Below, piece after piece: positions 19,083-26,973 of a DNA stretch of 34,198 nt. The position numbers and the translations under genes were made by a program. The notes under the pieces are model-generated. The model made no database searches. It was not told where the DNA came from and was given only the letters and a program-made list of their open reading frames with translations. Location: assembly GCF_004327335.1 (NCBI RefSeq), contig NZ_QJUO01000041.1, forward strand, positions 1-34,198. The letters run 5' to 3'. Position 1 is the first letter of the stretch; every line of letters begins with the position of its first letter. This stretch comes from Stutzerimonas kirkiae. GTDB taxonomy: Bacteria; Pseudomonadota; Gammaproteobacteria; Pseudomonadales; Pseudomonadaceae.

Positions 19083-19712
19083 TCAGTGATGGGCGAACAG
19101 TTGGCCGAAGGCCTGGGCGCGTTGCTCCACTTCATCGGCATCCTCGGCCGAGAACAGTGCGTGGACCACCGCCACCAGGCTGGCGCCGCTGGCGATCAGC
19201 GCGGGGGCGCGTTCCTGGGTGATGCCGCCGATCGCCACCAGCGGCAGCTTGAGCCGGGCGCGGGCCTGTTCCAGTAGTTCGTGGGTCGCGGCGGGTGCGC
19301 CGGGCTTGGTGTGGGACTCGAAGAAGCGACCGAAGGCGGCATAGCTGGCGCCTTCGGCGCGGGCCTGTTCGGCCAGTGGCAGGCTGGCGTAGCAGGAGGC
19401 GCCGATGATCGCCTGCGGGCCTAGCAGGGCGCGCGCCGCCGACAGCGAGCCATCGGCCAGCCCGAGGTGCACGCCGACGCCCAGGCGGGCGGCCAGCTCG
19501 AGGTCGTCGTTGATCAGCAGGCTGGCGCCGTATTGCGTACAGAGTTCGAGCAGCGCCTGGGCTTCGCGCAGGCGCCGGGCGTCATCGTCGGACTTGTCGC
19601 GGTATTGCAGCAGGCGCACACCGCCGCGCAGGGCGGCTTCGACGTAGGGCAGCAGCCGCCCATCGGCAAGCAACTGGCTATCGGTGATGGCGTAAAGGCC
19701 GCGCAGCTTCAA
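19083..19712 (-). CDS. thiE: Thiamine-phosphate synthase
   Basis: 209 residues with a TTG start at 19710-19712. This start is chosen because AAGGAGA precedes it by six to seven bases and because the protein then opens (M)[18 protein letters not shown], the usual ThiE beginning; upstream in-frame codons to 19799 look non-coding. The TIM-barrel motifs [38 protein letters not shown] and [20 protein letters not shown] bind the pyrophosphate and thiazole phosphate. It joins HMP-PP and thiazole phosphate to make thiamine phosphate. It lies 28 bp downstream of thiD and 56 bp upstream of hemL. Thiamine is the cofactor of the ThDP enzyme encoded at 14871-16607, though that enzyme is on a separate transcription unit. 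Confidence 0.95.
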   Translation of the reverse strand: MKLRGLYAITDSQLLADGRLLPYVEAALRGGVRLLQYRDKSDDDARRLREAQALLELCTQYGASLLINDDLELAARLGVGVHLGLADGSLSAARALLGPQAIIGASCYASLPLAEQARAEGASYAAFGRFFESHTKPGAPAATHELLEQARARLKLPLVAIGGITQERAPALIASGASLVAVVHALFSAEDADEVEQRAQAFGQLFAHH

Positions 19713-19740
19713 ATCGGTTCTCCTTCGGGTCGTTCTCTGT

Positions 19741-20532
19741 TCAGCCGTCGAGTGGCAGGCGGCGCGGGATGTATTGCCCTCGACCGGGCGCCTCGGCATC
19801 GCGCAGGGTGCGCCATGTGTAGTCTAGGGCGCTTTGCACCGCGCTTTCGAGCGCTTCGCCCAGGGCCAGGCGGCCGGCCAGGGCGCTGGCCAGGGTACAG
19901 CCGGAACCATGGTAGTTGCCGGGCAGGCGCGGGCAGATGAAGGTGCGCTGGCCGCCATCGCGGGAATACAGGCGGTTGTGAACTTCACTCTCGGCACCAT
20001 GCCCGCCGGTGATCAGCAGGTGGCGGATATGCGGCAATAGCCGGGCGGCGCACTCGTCGGCGCTGCCTTCGGGGAGTTCGGCGAGGATGCGCGCTTCGGG
20101 CAGGTTCGGCGTGGCGATGCCAGCGATCGGGAACAGGCGCTCGCGCAGGGCGTAGCCGACCTCGTCCTTGCCCAGCGCACCGCCGCCGCCCGCGCGCAGC
20201 ACCGGGTCGCAGACCAGCGGCACGCCGGGCAGGCGGCTCATGATGTCGAGCACGGTCTCGACCATTTCCAGCGAGCCGAGCATGCCCAGCTTGACGGCCG
20301 CGATCGGCAGGTCGTTGCTCACGGCGGCTGCCTGGGCGAGCACCCAGTCGCGGTCGAGGACGCGGAAGTCCTGCACGTCGATGGTGTCCTGCACGGTCAG
20401 CGCGGTGATGCAGGGCGCGGCATGGCAACCCTGGGCGAGCAGGGCTTCGATATCCGCCTGCAGCCCGGCGCCGCCACTCGGGTCATGGCCGGACAGGCAA
20501 AGTACTACGGGGCGTTGGTTATGTCTGTTCAT
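19741..20532 (-). CDS. thiD: Hydroxymethylpyrimidine (phosphomethylpyrimidine) kinase
   Basis: 263 residues from ATG 20530-20532; an ATG six codons upstream (20548-20550) is possible, neither having a good Shine-Dalgarno. It is a ribokinase-like fold enzyme: [20 protein letters not shown] at the N-terminus, [18 protein letters not shown], and the C-terminal anion-hole motif [20 protein letters not shown] with its catalytic cysteine typical of ThiD. It phosphorylates HMP and then HMP-P to HMP-PP, which ThiE consumes. First gene of thiD-thiE-hemL. I looked for a THI-box (TPP riboswitch) in the short leader 20533-20586 and saw none; a dispersed repeat lies directly upstream instead. Confidence 0.95.
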   Translation of the reverse strand: MNRHNQRPVVLCLSGHDPSGGAGLQADIEALLAQGCHAAPCITALTVQDTIDVQDFRVLDRDWVLAQAAAVSNDLPIAAVKLGMLGSLEMVETVLDIMSRLPGVPLVCDPVLRAGGGGALGKDEVGYALRERLFPIAGIATPNLPEARILAELPEGSADECAARLLPHIRHLLITGGHGAESEVHNRLYSRDGGQRTFICPRLPGNYHGSGCTLASALAGRLALGEALESAVQSALDYTWRTLRDAEAPGRGQYIPRRLPLDG

Positions 20533-20586
20533 GGCGCGCGAGCTTAGCATTATTGCGCGCGTGAGGCTGTGGCTTCGTCCCGGCGA

Positions 20587-20748
20587 CAGGACGATCGCGC
20601 TATGCCGTTTTCACCGGCAAGGGGTTTCGATAAAGGCGCTGGAGCCTGGAAAGCTGGACGAAAACACCGGTTGCCACGCGCTTTCGTCCAGCCTCGAGCC
20701 TTCCTGCGCTGTTTCCGGCTGTCTGCCATGCATAGCGCAATCGCCCTG
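20587..20748. repeat. Palindromic dispersed repeat, copy 7, 162 bp with 19-bp terminal inverted repeats
   Basis: The left end CAGGACGATCGCGCTATGC (20587-20605) and the right end GCATAGCGCAATCGCCCTG (20730-20748) are inverted repeats matching at 17 of 19 positions. Inside are the family core CGATAAAGGCGCTGGAGCC and GCTGGACGAAAA with their imperfect complement TTTCGTCCAGCC. No open reading frame of note, so it would be non-autonomous (MITE-like). It lies between thiD and the LysR gene. Confidence 0.82.
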
Positions 20749-20813
20749 CCCGGCGGACCGGGCGGTTACCTGAAAGCCGGCCCGGTCGGGCGTGGAGCCA
20801 TGCGCCGCTGTGC

Positions 20814-21806
20814 TCACTCTGCCTGGAAGTGTTGCGGTAGCCAGGGCTCCACCTGCTGCAGTTTCGACAGCATGCCGTCGAAGATGCGCTCGCAGATATC
20901 GGCGATACGTTCCGGCATACCGTTGAACTCGCCGTTGCGGTAGGCGATGTAGAGGCTGCGCGACAATGGCGCGCAGGTGATCGGCAGGACCTTGACCCGG
21001 GACAGCGCGGCAGGTGCCTGCAACAGGCACAGGGGGGTGACGATGGCCCAGCCGATACCCTCGCCGACCATCGCCACCACCGAGTCGGAGGTGTCGAATT
21101 CCAGGTGCCGTGGCGGGTCGATGCGCAAGCGCCCCAGGTGCTTGCGGATCTGCATGCCGATCAGCGAGCGGTGGCTGTAGCGGACCAGTGGCAGGGTGCT
21201 TGCCAGGTGCGCCAGGCTGGGGCTTCCTTCCCGTTGCGAGAAGGAGTCCGGCACGATGATGACGAACGACTCCTTGAGAATACGGCGGCTGTGGATGTTG
21301 TCGACATCGTGGATCGGGTCGGGGGAGATGATCAGGTCCAGGTCCCGGCGGACCAGTTCGTTGCGCAGGTCCGGGGCGATGCCCGACCACACCAGCAACT
21401 GCTCGACGTCCTGCTGCAGCGCCTTGATCAGTTGCGGTCCGGCGGTCGAGGTGAAGGAGTCGACCAGGCCTATGCGCAGGCGCTGCAGTTTGGCCTCGGA
21501 AACCTGGTGGAGTTCGCGGTACAACTGCTCGGCGTCCCGCAGCAGGCGTTGCGCACGGGCGAACAGCACTTCGCCGGCCGGGGTCAGGCGCATGGGGCGC
21601 AGCTCGCGATCGAGCAAGGGCGCGCCGACATCCGTCTCCAGGTGCTTGAGGATCTGCGACACGGCCGGTTGCGTCATCGAGAACTTGAGCGCGGCGGCGG
21701 TCATGCTGCCGGTCTCGGCGACTACGGAGAAGACATCGATCGCGCGCAGCTCAAGGTGATCGCTGCCTTTGCTGCGCGATTTTCTCGCTGGATTTGTCAA
21801 TTGCAT
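20814..21806 (-). CDS. LysR-type transcriptional regulator, orphan
   Basis: 330 residues from ATG 21804-21806. AGGAG directly touches this ATG, so a TTG two codons on (21798-21800), with six bases of spacing, may be the real start. The winged HTH is at about residues 33-57 (ETGSMTAAALKFSMTQPAVSQILKHLE, split here: ETGSMTAAALKF and SMTQPAVSQILKHLE), followed by the linker helix and a periplasmic-binding-like effector domain (LRIGLVDSFTSTAGPQLIKA; HLEFDTSDSVVAMVGEGIGW; AIVTPLCLL). The effector is unknown; these regulators often act on a divergent neighbour, but here the divergent csoR/nreB unit has its own regulator. The target is therefore open. The N-terminal basic extension (ARKSRSKGSD) is longer than usual. 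Confidence 0.9.
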   Translation of the reverse strand: MQLTNPARKSRSKGSDHLELRAIDVFSVVAETGSMTAAALKFSMTQPAVSQILKHLETDVGAPLLDRELRPMRLTPAGEVLFARAQRLLRDAEQLYRELHQVSEAKLQRLRIGLVDSFTSTAGPQLIKALQQDVEQLLVWSGIAPDLRNELVRRDLDLIISPDPIHDVDNIHSRRILKESFVIIVPDSFSQREGSPSLAHLASTLPLVRYSHRSLIGMQIRKHLGRLRIDPPRHLEFDTSDSVVAMVGEGIGWAIVTPLCLLQAPAALSRVKVLPITCAPLSRSLYIAYRNGEFNGMPERIADICERIFDGMLSKLQQVEPWLPQHFQAE

Positions 21807-21941
21807 CTCCTGAATCCACAGAGGGCGCAGCGGATACCGGCGAACCCAGTTACCAATCCCTTATATGAAAACCTGAATTCAAATTGCATAGAAATACTAA
21901 AATATAATAAGCACCGAATGAGCGGGTATGAGTCGACCCCA
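21807..21941. promoter_or_regulatory. AT-rich upstream region of the LysR gene
   Basis: 21855-21912 is strikingly AT-rich compared with its surroundings and contains TATAAT at 21903-21908 (plus strand) and complementary AT steps usable on the minus strand. It is the natural place for the LysR promoter and self-binding site, but I cannot define a -35/-10 pair with correct spacing. Confidence 0.35.
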
Positions 21942-22096
21942 CAGGGCATTCGCGCTATGCGCGGCAAACAGCCGAAAACAGCGCTGGCTGGAAGGCTGGA
22001 CGAAAGAGCGAGGCCAACCGCTGTTTTTCGTCCGGCTTTCCAGCGCTTTTATCGAAGGCCCTTTCCGGTGAGGAACGGTATGGCGCGATCGCCCTG
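21942..22096. repeat. Palindromic dispersed repeat, copy 8, 155 bp with terminal inverted repeats
   Basis: Left end CAGGGCATTCGCGCTATGC (21942-21960) and right end GTATGGCGCGATCGCCCTG (22078-22096) match inversely at 15 of 19 positions and are the same termini as copy 7. Inner arms: CAGCGCTGGCTGGAAGGCTG then GACGAAAGAGCG, against CGCTGTTTTTCGTCCGGCTT then TCCAGCGCTTTTATCG. It is inserted between the LysR upstream region and the csoR operator. Confidence 0.82.
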
Positions 22097-22157
22097 GTCG
22101 CCCCCACGGCATGCCTTTCCAGGGGGAATCGAGCATGGTATGTTGGTATCTCGATTT

Positions 22158-22174
22158 ATCCCCCTGGGGGGGAT
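22158..22174. promoter_or_regulatory. G-tract palindromic operator of the CsoR/RcnR-type sensor
   Basis: ATCCCCCTGGGGGGGAT is an AT-flanked, G/C-tract inverted repeat, the form of operator recognised by CsoR/RcnR-family tetramers. It lies 41 bp ahead of the sensor's start codon, where binding would block transcription of the sensor and exporter genes. Confidence 0.75.
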
Positions 22175-22214
22175 GTTAGGGGCCCGTCCTGCCAGCCTTT
22201 ACGCGAGCCATGCC

Positions 22215-22493
22215 ATGTCCGATACCCCGCGGCACTCGACCCACACGGCCATCGTCAAGCGCCTCAAGCGCGCCGATGGCCACCTGCGCAGCGTCATCGA
22301 GATGATCGAGGGCGGGCGCCCCTGCCTGGAACTGGCGCAGCAACTGCACGCCGTGGAGAAGGCCATCGCCCAGGCCAAGAAGACCCTGATCCAGGATCAC
22401 CTGGACCATTGCCTGGAGCAGGCGGTGGATGGCCTGGACGAGCGGCAGCAACGGGCCGTCGACGATTTCAAGGCCATTACCAAGTACCTCTGA
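22215..22493 (+). CDS. CsoR/RcnR-family metal-sensing repressor (DUF156)
   Basis: 92 residues from ATG 22215-22217. The all-helical DUF156 fold is recognisable: HTAIVKRLKRADGHLRSVIE, then MIEGGRPCLELAQQLHAVEK and AIAQAKKTLIQDHLDHCLEQ. The metal fingerprint is Cys37, His62 and Cys66 (with His23 and His65 nearby), a C-H-C set as in Cu(I)-sensing CsoR or Ni(II)-sensing InrS rather than the C-H-H of RcnR or the C-C of CstR. Apo-protein should bind the G-tract operator at 22158-22174, and metal binding should release it. It is followed after 14 bp by an NreB-like exporter, which favours nickel (NreA-type) over copper. Metal identity is an inference. Confidence 0.9.
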   Translation: MSDTPRHSTHTAIVKRLKRADGHLRSVIEMIEGGRPCLELAQQLHAVEKAIAQAKKTLIQDHLDHCLEQAVDGLDERQQRAVDDFKAITKYL

Positions 22494-22507
22494 TCGGGGC
22501 TTTCGCC

Positions 22508-23827
22508 ATGTTCGATATTCTGGGCAACCGTACTTATCGCCAACTGTTCCTGGCGCAGCTTTTTTCCCTGCTCGGCAGCGGCCTGGCCACCGTGGCCCTG
22601 GGGTTGCTGGCCTACCAGTTGGCGGGGGATGAGGCCGGGCTGGTGCTCGGCACGGCGCTGGCGATCAAGATGCTCGCCTATGTGCTGATTGCGCCGCTGG
22701 CCACCGCCCTGGCCGAGCGTGCGCCGCGTGGGCGGGTTCTGGTGATGCTCGACCTGTTGCGGGTGGGCGTTGCCCTGATGCTGCCGCTGGTGACCCAGGT
22801 GTGGCAGGTGTATCTGCTGATCTTCCTCCTGCAGGCGGCTTCGGCGGCGTTCACCCCGCTGTTCCAGGCCACTATCCCCGAGGTGTTGCCGGACGAGCAG
22901 GCCTATACCCGCGCGCTGTCGTTGTCACGCCTGGCCTATGACCTGGAGAGCGTCGCCAGCCCGCTGCTGGCCGCCGCGCTGCTGAGTTTAGTGGCTTTCC
23001 ACGATCTCTTCGCCGGCACCGCGCTGGGCTTCCTGGCCTCCGCCGCGCTGGTGCTCTCGAGCCGCCTGCCGGTCGCTTGCGCGCGGGCCGAGGGCGGCCT
23101 TTATTCGCGCACCACTCGCGGCCTGCGCATTTACCTCGCCACGCCACGCTTGCGCGGCCTGCTGGCGCTGAACCTGGCGATCGCCGCCGCCGGCTCGATG
23201 GTGATCGTCAATACCGTGGTGTTGGTACAGGCGCGCCTGGGCTTGTCCGAGCGGGCCAGCGCCCTGGCCCTGGCGCTGTTCGGCGCCGGTTCGATGATCG
23301 CCGCGCTGTCGCTGCCGCGCTTGCTGGAGCGCCTGCCCGAGCGGGGCGTGATGCTGGCGGGGGCGGCGCTGCTGGCGATCTGCCTGCTGGCCGGGCTGGT
23401 GCTGCCGCTGTCCTATGGGCTGCTGCTGGCGTGGTGGCTGCTGATCGGCGCCGGCTATTGCGCCGTGCAGACGCCGACTGGCCGTGTCCTGCGGCGTTCG
23501 GCGCAGGCCGCCGACCTGCCGCTGCTGTTCGCCGCGCAGTTCGCGTTGTCCCATGCCTGCTGGCTGGTCACCTATCCGCTGGCCGGCTGGCTGGGCGCGC
23601 GCTTCGGGCTTGCCGCGGCCTTCGGCGCGCTGGGCGTGATCGCCACGCTGGCGCTGCTGGCCGCCGCCCGGCTATGGCCGGCGCGCGACCCGCGGGTGCT
23701 GGAGCACGTGCATGTCGGCCTGGACGACCACCCTCACGTCGCCGGGGCCATCCGCTGTGAGCAGGGGCTCCGCCATAGCCATGACTATGTGATCGACTCG
23801 CGGCACCCGGCCTGGCCTCGCTGGTAG
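22508..23827 (+). CDS. nreB: MFS metal exporter, NreB-like
   Basis: 439 residues from ATG 22508-22510 (MFDILGNRTYRQLFLAQLFS). There are about twelve hydrophobic helices of the major facilitator type; the loop after helix 2 reads ATALAERAPRGRVLVMLDLL, the usual G-x-x-x-D-R-like region. The polar C-terminal tail, from about residue 395, is rich in His, Asp and Cys: HVHVGLDDHPHVAG, CEQGLRHSHDYVIDSRHPAW. Such His-rich tails are typical of NreB/NrsD nickel exporters. It probably expels Ni(II), perhaps Co(II), across the inner membrane by proton antiport under control of the upstream sensor. The stop lies 12 bp from the convergent stop of the next gene, with no clear terminator between. Confidence 0.82.
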   Translation: MFDILGNRTYRQLFLAQLFSLLGSGLATVALGLLAYQLAGDEAGLVLGTALAIKMLAYVLIAPLATALAERAPRGRVLVMLDLLRVGVALMLPLVTQVWQVYLLIFLLQAASAAFTPLFQATIPEVLPDEQAYTRALSLSRLAYDLESVASPLLAAALLSLVAFHDLFAGTALGFLASAALVLSSRLPVACARAEGGLYSRTTRGLRIYLATPRLRGLLALNLAIAAAGSMVIVNTVVLVQARLGLSERASALALALFGAGSMIAALSLPRLLERLPERGVMLAGAALLAICLLAGLVLPLSYGLLLAWWLLIGAGYCAVQTPTGRVLRRSAQAADLPLLFAAQFALSHACWLVTYPLAGWLGARFGLAAAFGALGVIATLALLAAARLWPARDPRVLEHVHVGLDDHPHVAGAIRCEQGLRHSHDYVIDSRHPAWPRW

Positions 23828-23839
23828 CGTCAAAATCTC

Positions 23840-24382
23840 CTAGCCGCTGGATACGGACGCGGGCGTGATGCGCAAACGGCAGCAACCCGGGCTGTCCAGC
23901 CTCGGCAGGGTTGTGCTGGCGCTCAGGCCGAGTCCTTCCAGAGCGCCATGGGTAACGCCGTCAAGGATCAGCACCAGGGCCTCGAAGTCCCGCTGGTCGA
24001 GTCCATGGGCAAGGGCCGCGTCCTTCAGCGGGCAGGCCAGGGTGAGCAGCTCGCAACTGCCGTCGGCCTGGCACTCGTACTCGATGGGGAACATACGCCC
24101 ACGATCCGGTCCGATGCGCTGGAAGATACGAATGGCCTGCTCGGGCGTCAGCGGTGAGCCGCCGCTGGCGGCGATGAAGCTGGCCGCGTTCCCCTGGCCT
24201 ACCTGGTAGGCACCCTGGCGCAGCAGTTCGATACTGGTCTCGCGGCCCAGCACGGGCGTCAATTGGCGCAGGAAGGCATGGGTCAGCAATGCGCGCTGGT
24301 GAGAGGCTTCGTGCAACTGCCTGCGCAGCTCTTCGATGTAGTCGGTGGTGTCGGAGGACTGTTCCGGGGATTCCGTATTCAT
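23840..24382 (-). CDS. Cys-rich small protein, resembles L-2-amino-thiazoline-4-carboxylate (ATC) hydrolase family
   Basis: 180 residues from ATG 24380-24382, whose ATGA overlaps the receptor stop by four bases (translational coupling). There is no signal peptide, so it is cytoplasmic. The N-terminal half is helical (YIEELRRQLHEASHQRALLT). The C-terminal half holds conserved-looking Cys104, Cys110 and Cys117 (ECQADGSCELLTLACPLKDA), Asp141 (LILDGVTHGALEGLGL) and Cys167-Cys168 (DSPGCCRLRI). The pattern 'CPLKDA...G...D...G.LE...T....C.RLRI' resembles ATC hydrolases, ~180-residue enzymes that open a thiazoline ring in cysteine synthesis from ATC; it also loosely recalls small-molecule sensing domains with terminal cysteines. 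Beside a siderophore-type receptor it could modify or sense the imported ligand. The family call is tentative. Confidence 0.5.
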   Translation of the reverse strand: MNTESPEQSSDTTDYIEELRRQLHEASHQRALLTHAFLRQLTPVLGRETSIELLRQGAYQVGQGNAASFIAASGGSPLTPEQAIRIFQRIGPDRGRMFPIEYECQADGSCELLTLACPLKDAALAHGLDQRDFEALVLILDGVTHGALEGLGLSASTTLPRLDSPGCCRLRITPASVSSG

Positions 24383-26760
24383 AGTTTTACACTCAGTTCC
24401 AGGCCATAGCTGCGTGGGTCGCCGACGATGCCGTAATAACCGCCGCCGATTCCTTCGAAGATCCCGGCGGACAGGTAGTAGTTTTTGTCGAACAGGTTCT
24501 TGCCCCAGAGGTGGATGCCCCAGTCGCCGCTCTCCACGCCCAGCCGTGCGTTGGCCAGGCCGTAGGTCTGGGTCAGGCCCGAGTTGCCGGTCTGGATGCG
24601 GTCGCCGACCACCTGGTCGGAGCGGAAGATGATGCCGCTCTTGAGCGAGTAGTCGCTGCGTGCGTGCAGGTTCCAGCCGCCGCCGAGCGGGTAGCGGTAG
24701 TCGGCATACAGATTCAGTGAGTGGCGTGGCGAGTTGGGCCTGCGGCGCTCACGACTGGCCGAGTTCGCTGCTAGGGGCATGTCATAGTGCGAATCCAGGA
24801 AGCCATAGCTGCCGCCGATGCCGAACCGCTCGCTCAGGCGTGAGGAAACCTCCAGTTCGATGCCCTGGTTGATGACGCTGGCGGCGTTCTGCACAAGAAA
24901 GCCGGCGCTGCCGGTGAAGCTGCTGATCTGCACGTCCTTCCAGTCCATGTGGAATACAGCGAGGTTGGCGGTCAGGCGTCCGCCCAGCCAACTGCTCTTG
25001 GCGCCGGCCTCGTAGTTCCATACTTCTTCGCTGTCGAACGGCCGTACTGAAAAGGTGAACACCGGAGCGTAGCCGCCGGACTTGTAGCCTTTGCTGGCGC
25101 TGAGATAGGTCAGGATGTGTGCGACCGGGCGGTACGACAGGGTGGCCAGCGGCGTGAAGATGTTTTCCCGTGCGCTGCTTTTCTGTTCGTTAGGCGTGAT
25201 GCCTCTGGGTGCGAAGGCGAAGTAGGGGCATGCGAAACCGTCACAGTCGGACAGCAGGCTGATCTCACGGTTTTCCCGTGTGTAGCGAGCGCCGAGGGTG
25301 AGCGACCAGGCGTCGTTGAAGTCATAGCTGGCCTGACCGAAGGCGGCCAGGGAGTCGGACTCGATGCGTGAGGTTTCGCGAAAGTCATCGAGGAAGATCG
25401 GCGTGCTGGCGCTGCCGGCGTTGAACAGGCCGGGGCGCCCCGGCGCGGCCGAGCCGGTATCCATGCCCAGTTTGCGTTCGTCCTTGAAGCCGAACAGGCC
25501 CAGGGTCCACTGCAACGCACCATTGTTAACGGACGTCAGGCGCAATTCCTGACTGTAGGCTCGGGTGTCGTAGTCGAGGCCGAAGCGGTTGAGCAGGGGA
25601 TAGGCGGAGCCGTCGCGGTTTTCCGTGATGTCATCCTTGAAACGGCGGTAGCTGGTGATCGAGGTCAGTTCCAGATAGTCGCCGGTATAGACCGCATGCA
25701 GCGAGGCACCATGGGCCGCCTGATCGTTGGTGCTTTCTATGTCGCTGGAGACCACACGGTTGTGGGCCTTTTCGTCGAAATCATATCCATGGCCGGCAAA
25801 AAAGGGATTCGACGCCCAGGGCGCCGGGCAGTTGCCGGATGGCTCCTGCGAACCGGTCGGGCGTGCCCGGCAATATTCCGCCGTTGAACCGCTGAAGGCT
25901 TCAGCATTGCCGGCGCTGGGGCGTGAGCGTGAGGTATCGAGTTTCAGGTCAACGCTCAGACGGTCGCTGGGCAGCGCACGCAATGACAGCAGGGCACCAG
26001 TGTAATCATCGTGCTCGACCTTGCGACCGAGCACGTTGTTGTAGAGGAAGGGATCGTTCTTGCGCCGTGCCGCGGTAAGTTTTACCAGCAGTTTGTCTTC
26101 GATCAACGGGCCTCCCACGCTCGCGCTGGCCTCCAGATGGCTGCGGTTTCCATAGGCCACCCGTGCGTTGGCGACGGGCTGGTCGCCAGGGTTGCGAGTG
26201 ATGATATTGATCGCGCCACTCAGGGTGTTCTTGCCGTACAGGGTGCCTTGCGGGCCGCGCAAGACCTCGACGCTGTCTATGTCCAGCAGGCTCATATCCA
26301 GTTGCAGTGCGGAAGATATGTAAACCCCATCGACGTAGAAGCCGACGCTGGGTTCTATGGTTGGATCGTTGCCTGCTGCGTAGACGCCGCGGATCACTGG
26401 CACCGGCGGCAGACCGCTGGCACGTCGTCCGAAAAACAGGTTGGGGATGGTATCGAACAGCTCACGGCTGTCATTGACACCGCGCTCATTGAGTTCCTTA
26501 CCGGAGTAGGCGGTGATCGCCAGTGGCACGTCCTGCAGCAGTTCCTCGCGCTTGCGTGAAGTGACGGTGACCACCTCCAGGGCTGCCGCATAGGGGGCGT
26601 CGACTGCCTCGGGGGGAGGATCGGCATATGCTTCTGCCTGCGTAATGGCCGGCAGTAGCAGGAATGCTGCCAGGGCTCCTGGGCAAGATCGCAGGATTCC
26701 GGCCTTTGAGGTTTGGCGGCGGGGCGATGGGTGTCGGCCATGGATGTTGGGAGCGGGCAT
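24379..26760 (-). CDS. TonB-dependent outer-membrane receptor (receptor 1)
   Basis: 793 residues from ATG 26758-26760, with AAGGA about nine bases upstream. The signal peptide is long and basic (RQTSKAGILRSCPGALAAFL then LLPAITQAEA). The TonB box is EVVTVTSRK at about 62-70, directly followed by the plug domain (QDVPLAITAYSGKELNERGV; PSVGFYVDGVYISS; SVEVLRGPQGTLYGKNTLSG; INIITRNPG) and a 22-strand-type barrel. There is no N-terminal STN signalling domain, so it does not itself drive an anti-sigma cascade. It imports an unknown iron-chelate or similar ligand using TonB energy. The last residues are LELSVKL, lacking the usual terminal aromatic residue. It is transcribed with the ATC-hydrolase-like gene. 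The 5' leader holds a hairpin (26804-26826); I found no convincing Fur box. Confidence 0.93.
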   Translation of the reverse strand: MPAPNIHGRHPSPRRQTSKAGILRSCPGALAAFLLLPAITQAEAYADPPPEAVDAPYAAALEVVTVTSRKREELLQDVPLAITAYSGKELNERGVNDSRELFDTIPNLFFGRRASGLPPVPVIRGVYAAGNDPTIEPSVGFYVDGVYISSALQLDMSLLDIDSVEVLRGPQGTLYGKNTLSGAINIITRNPGDQPVANARVAYGNRSHLEASASVGGPLIEDKLLVKLTAARRKNDPFLYNNVLGRKVEHDDYTGALLSLRALPSDRLSVDLKLDTSRSRPSAGNAEAFSGSTAEYCRARPTGSQEPSGNCPAPWASNPFFAGHGYDFDEKAHNRVVSSDIESTNDQAAHGASLHAVYTGDYLELTSITSYRRFKDDITENRDGSAYPLLNRFGLDYDTRAYSQELRLTSVNNGALQWTLGLFGFKDERKLGMDTGSAAPGRPGLFNAGSASTPIFLDDFRETSRIESDSLAAFGQASYDFNDAWSLTLGARYTRENREISLLSDCDGFACPYFAFAPRGITPNEQKSSARENIFTPLATLSYRPVAHILTYLSASKGYKSGGYAPVFTFSVRPFDSEEVWNYEAGAKSSWLGGRLTANLAVFHMDWKDVQISSFTGSAGFLVQNAASVINQGIELEVSSRLSERFGIGGSYGFLDSHYDMPLAANSASRERRRPNSPRHSLNLYADYRYPLGGGWNLHARSDYSLKSGIIFRSDQVVGDRIQTGNSGLTQTYGLANARLGVESGDWGIHLWGKNLFDKNYYLSAGIFEGIGGGYYGIVGDPRSYGLELSVKL

Positions 26761-26803
26761 GTCATATTCCTTCGATATGGCTAGGGAGCGCCGCAGCGGC
26801 GTT

Positions 26804-26826
26804 GCCCGGATAGTGGCAATCCGGGC
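26804..26826 (-). other. Leader hairpin of receptor 1
   Basis: GCCCGGAT (26804-26811) and ATCCGGGC (26819-26826) form a perfect 8-bp stem with a 7-nt loop, 43 bases before the start codon. It could serve in mRNA stability or post-transcriptional control, or as a transcription-factor dyad. Confidence 0.45.
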
Positions 26827-26973
26827 GAATGCAATGAACGAAATGAAGGGTTTCTTATGCCTTGGATGAGCTTGTGCTTATTCATAGCCTTTGTTTTTGG
26901 AATATGCGTGGCTAGTCAAGATATAAGCCCCGGGCCTTTCAGCAGGTTGGCGGCTTACGGGAGGAGCCGTCTG

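Noticed and set aside
20533..20586. TPP riboswitch before thiD
   Set aside because: The leader is only about 54 bp before the repeat and shows no conserved CUGAGA/THI-box segments.
26827..26960. Fur box upstream of receptor 1
   Set aside because: Only weak hexamer resemblance (for example AATGCAATGAACGAAATG); not enough matches to the 19-bp consensus to claim a site.
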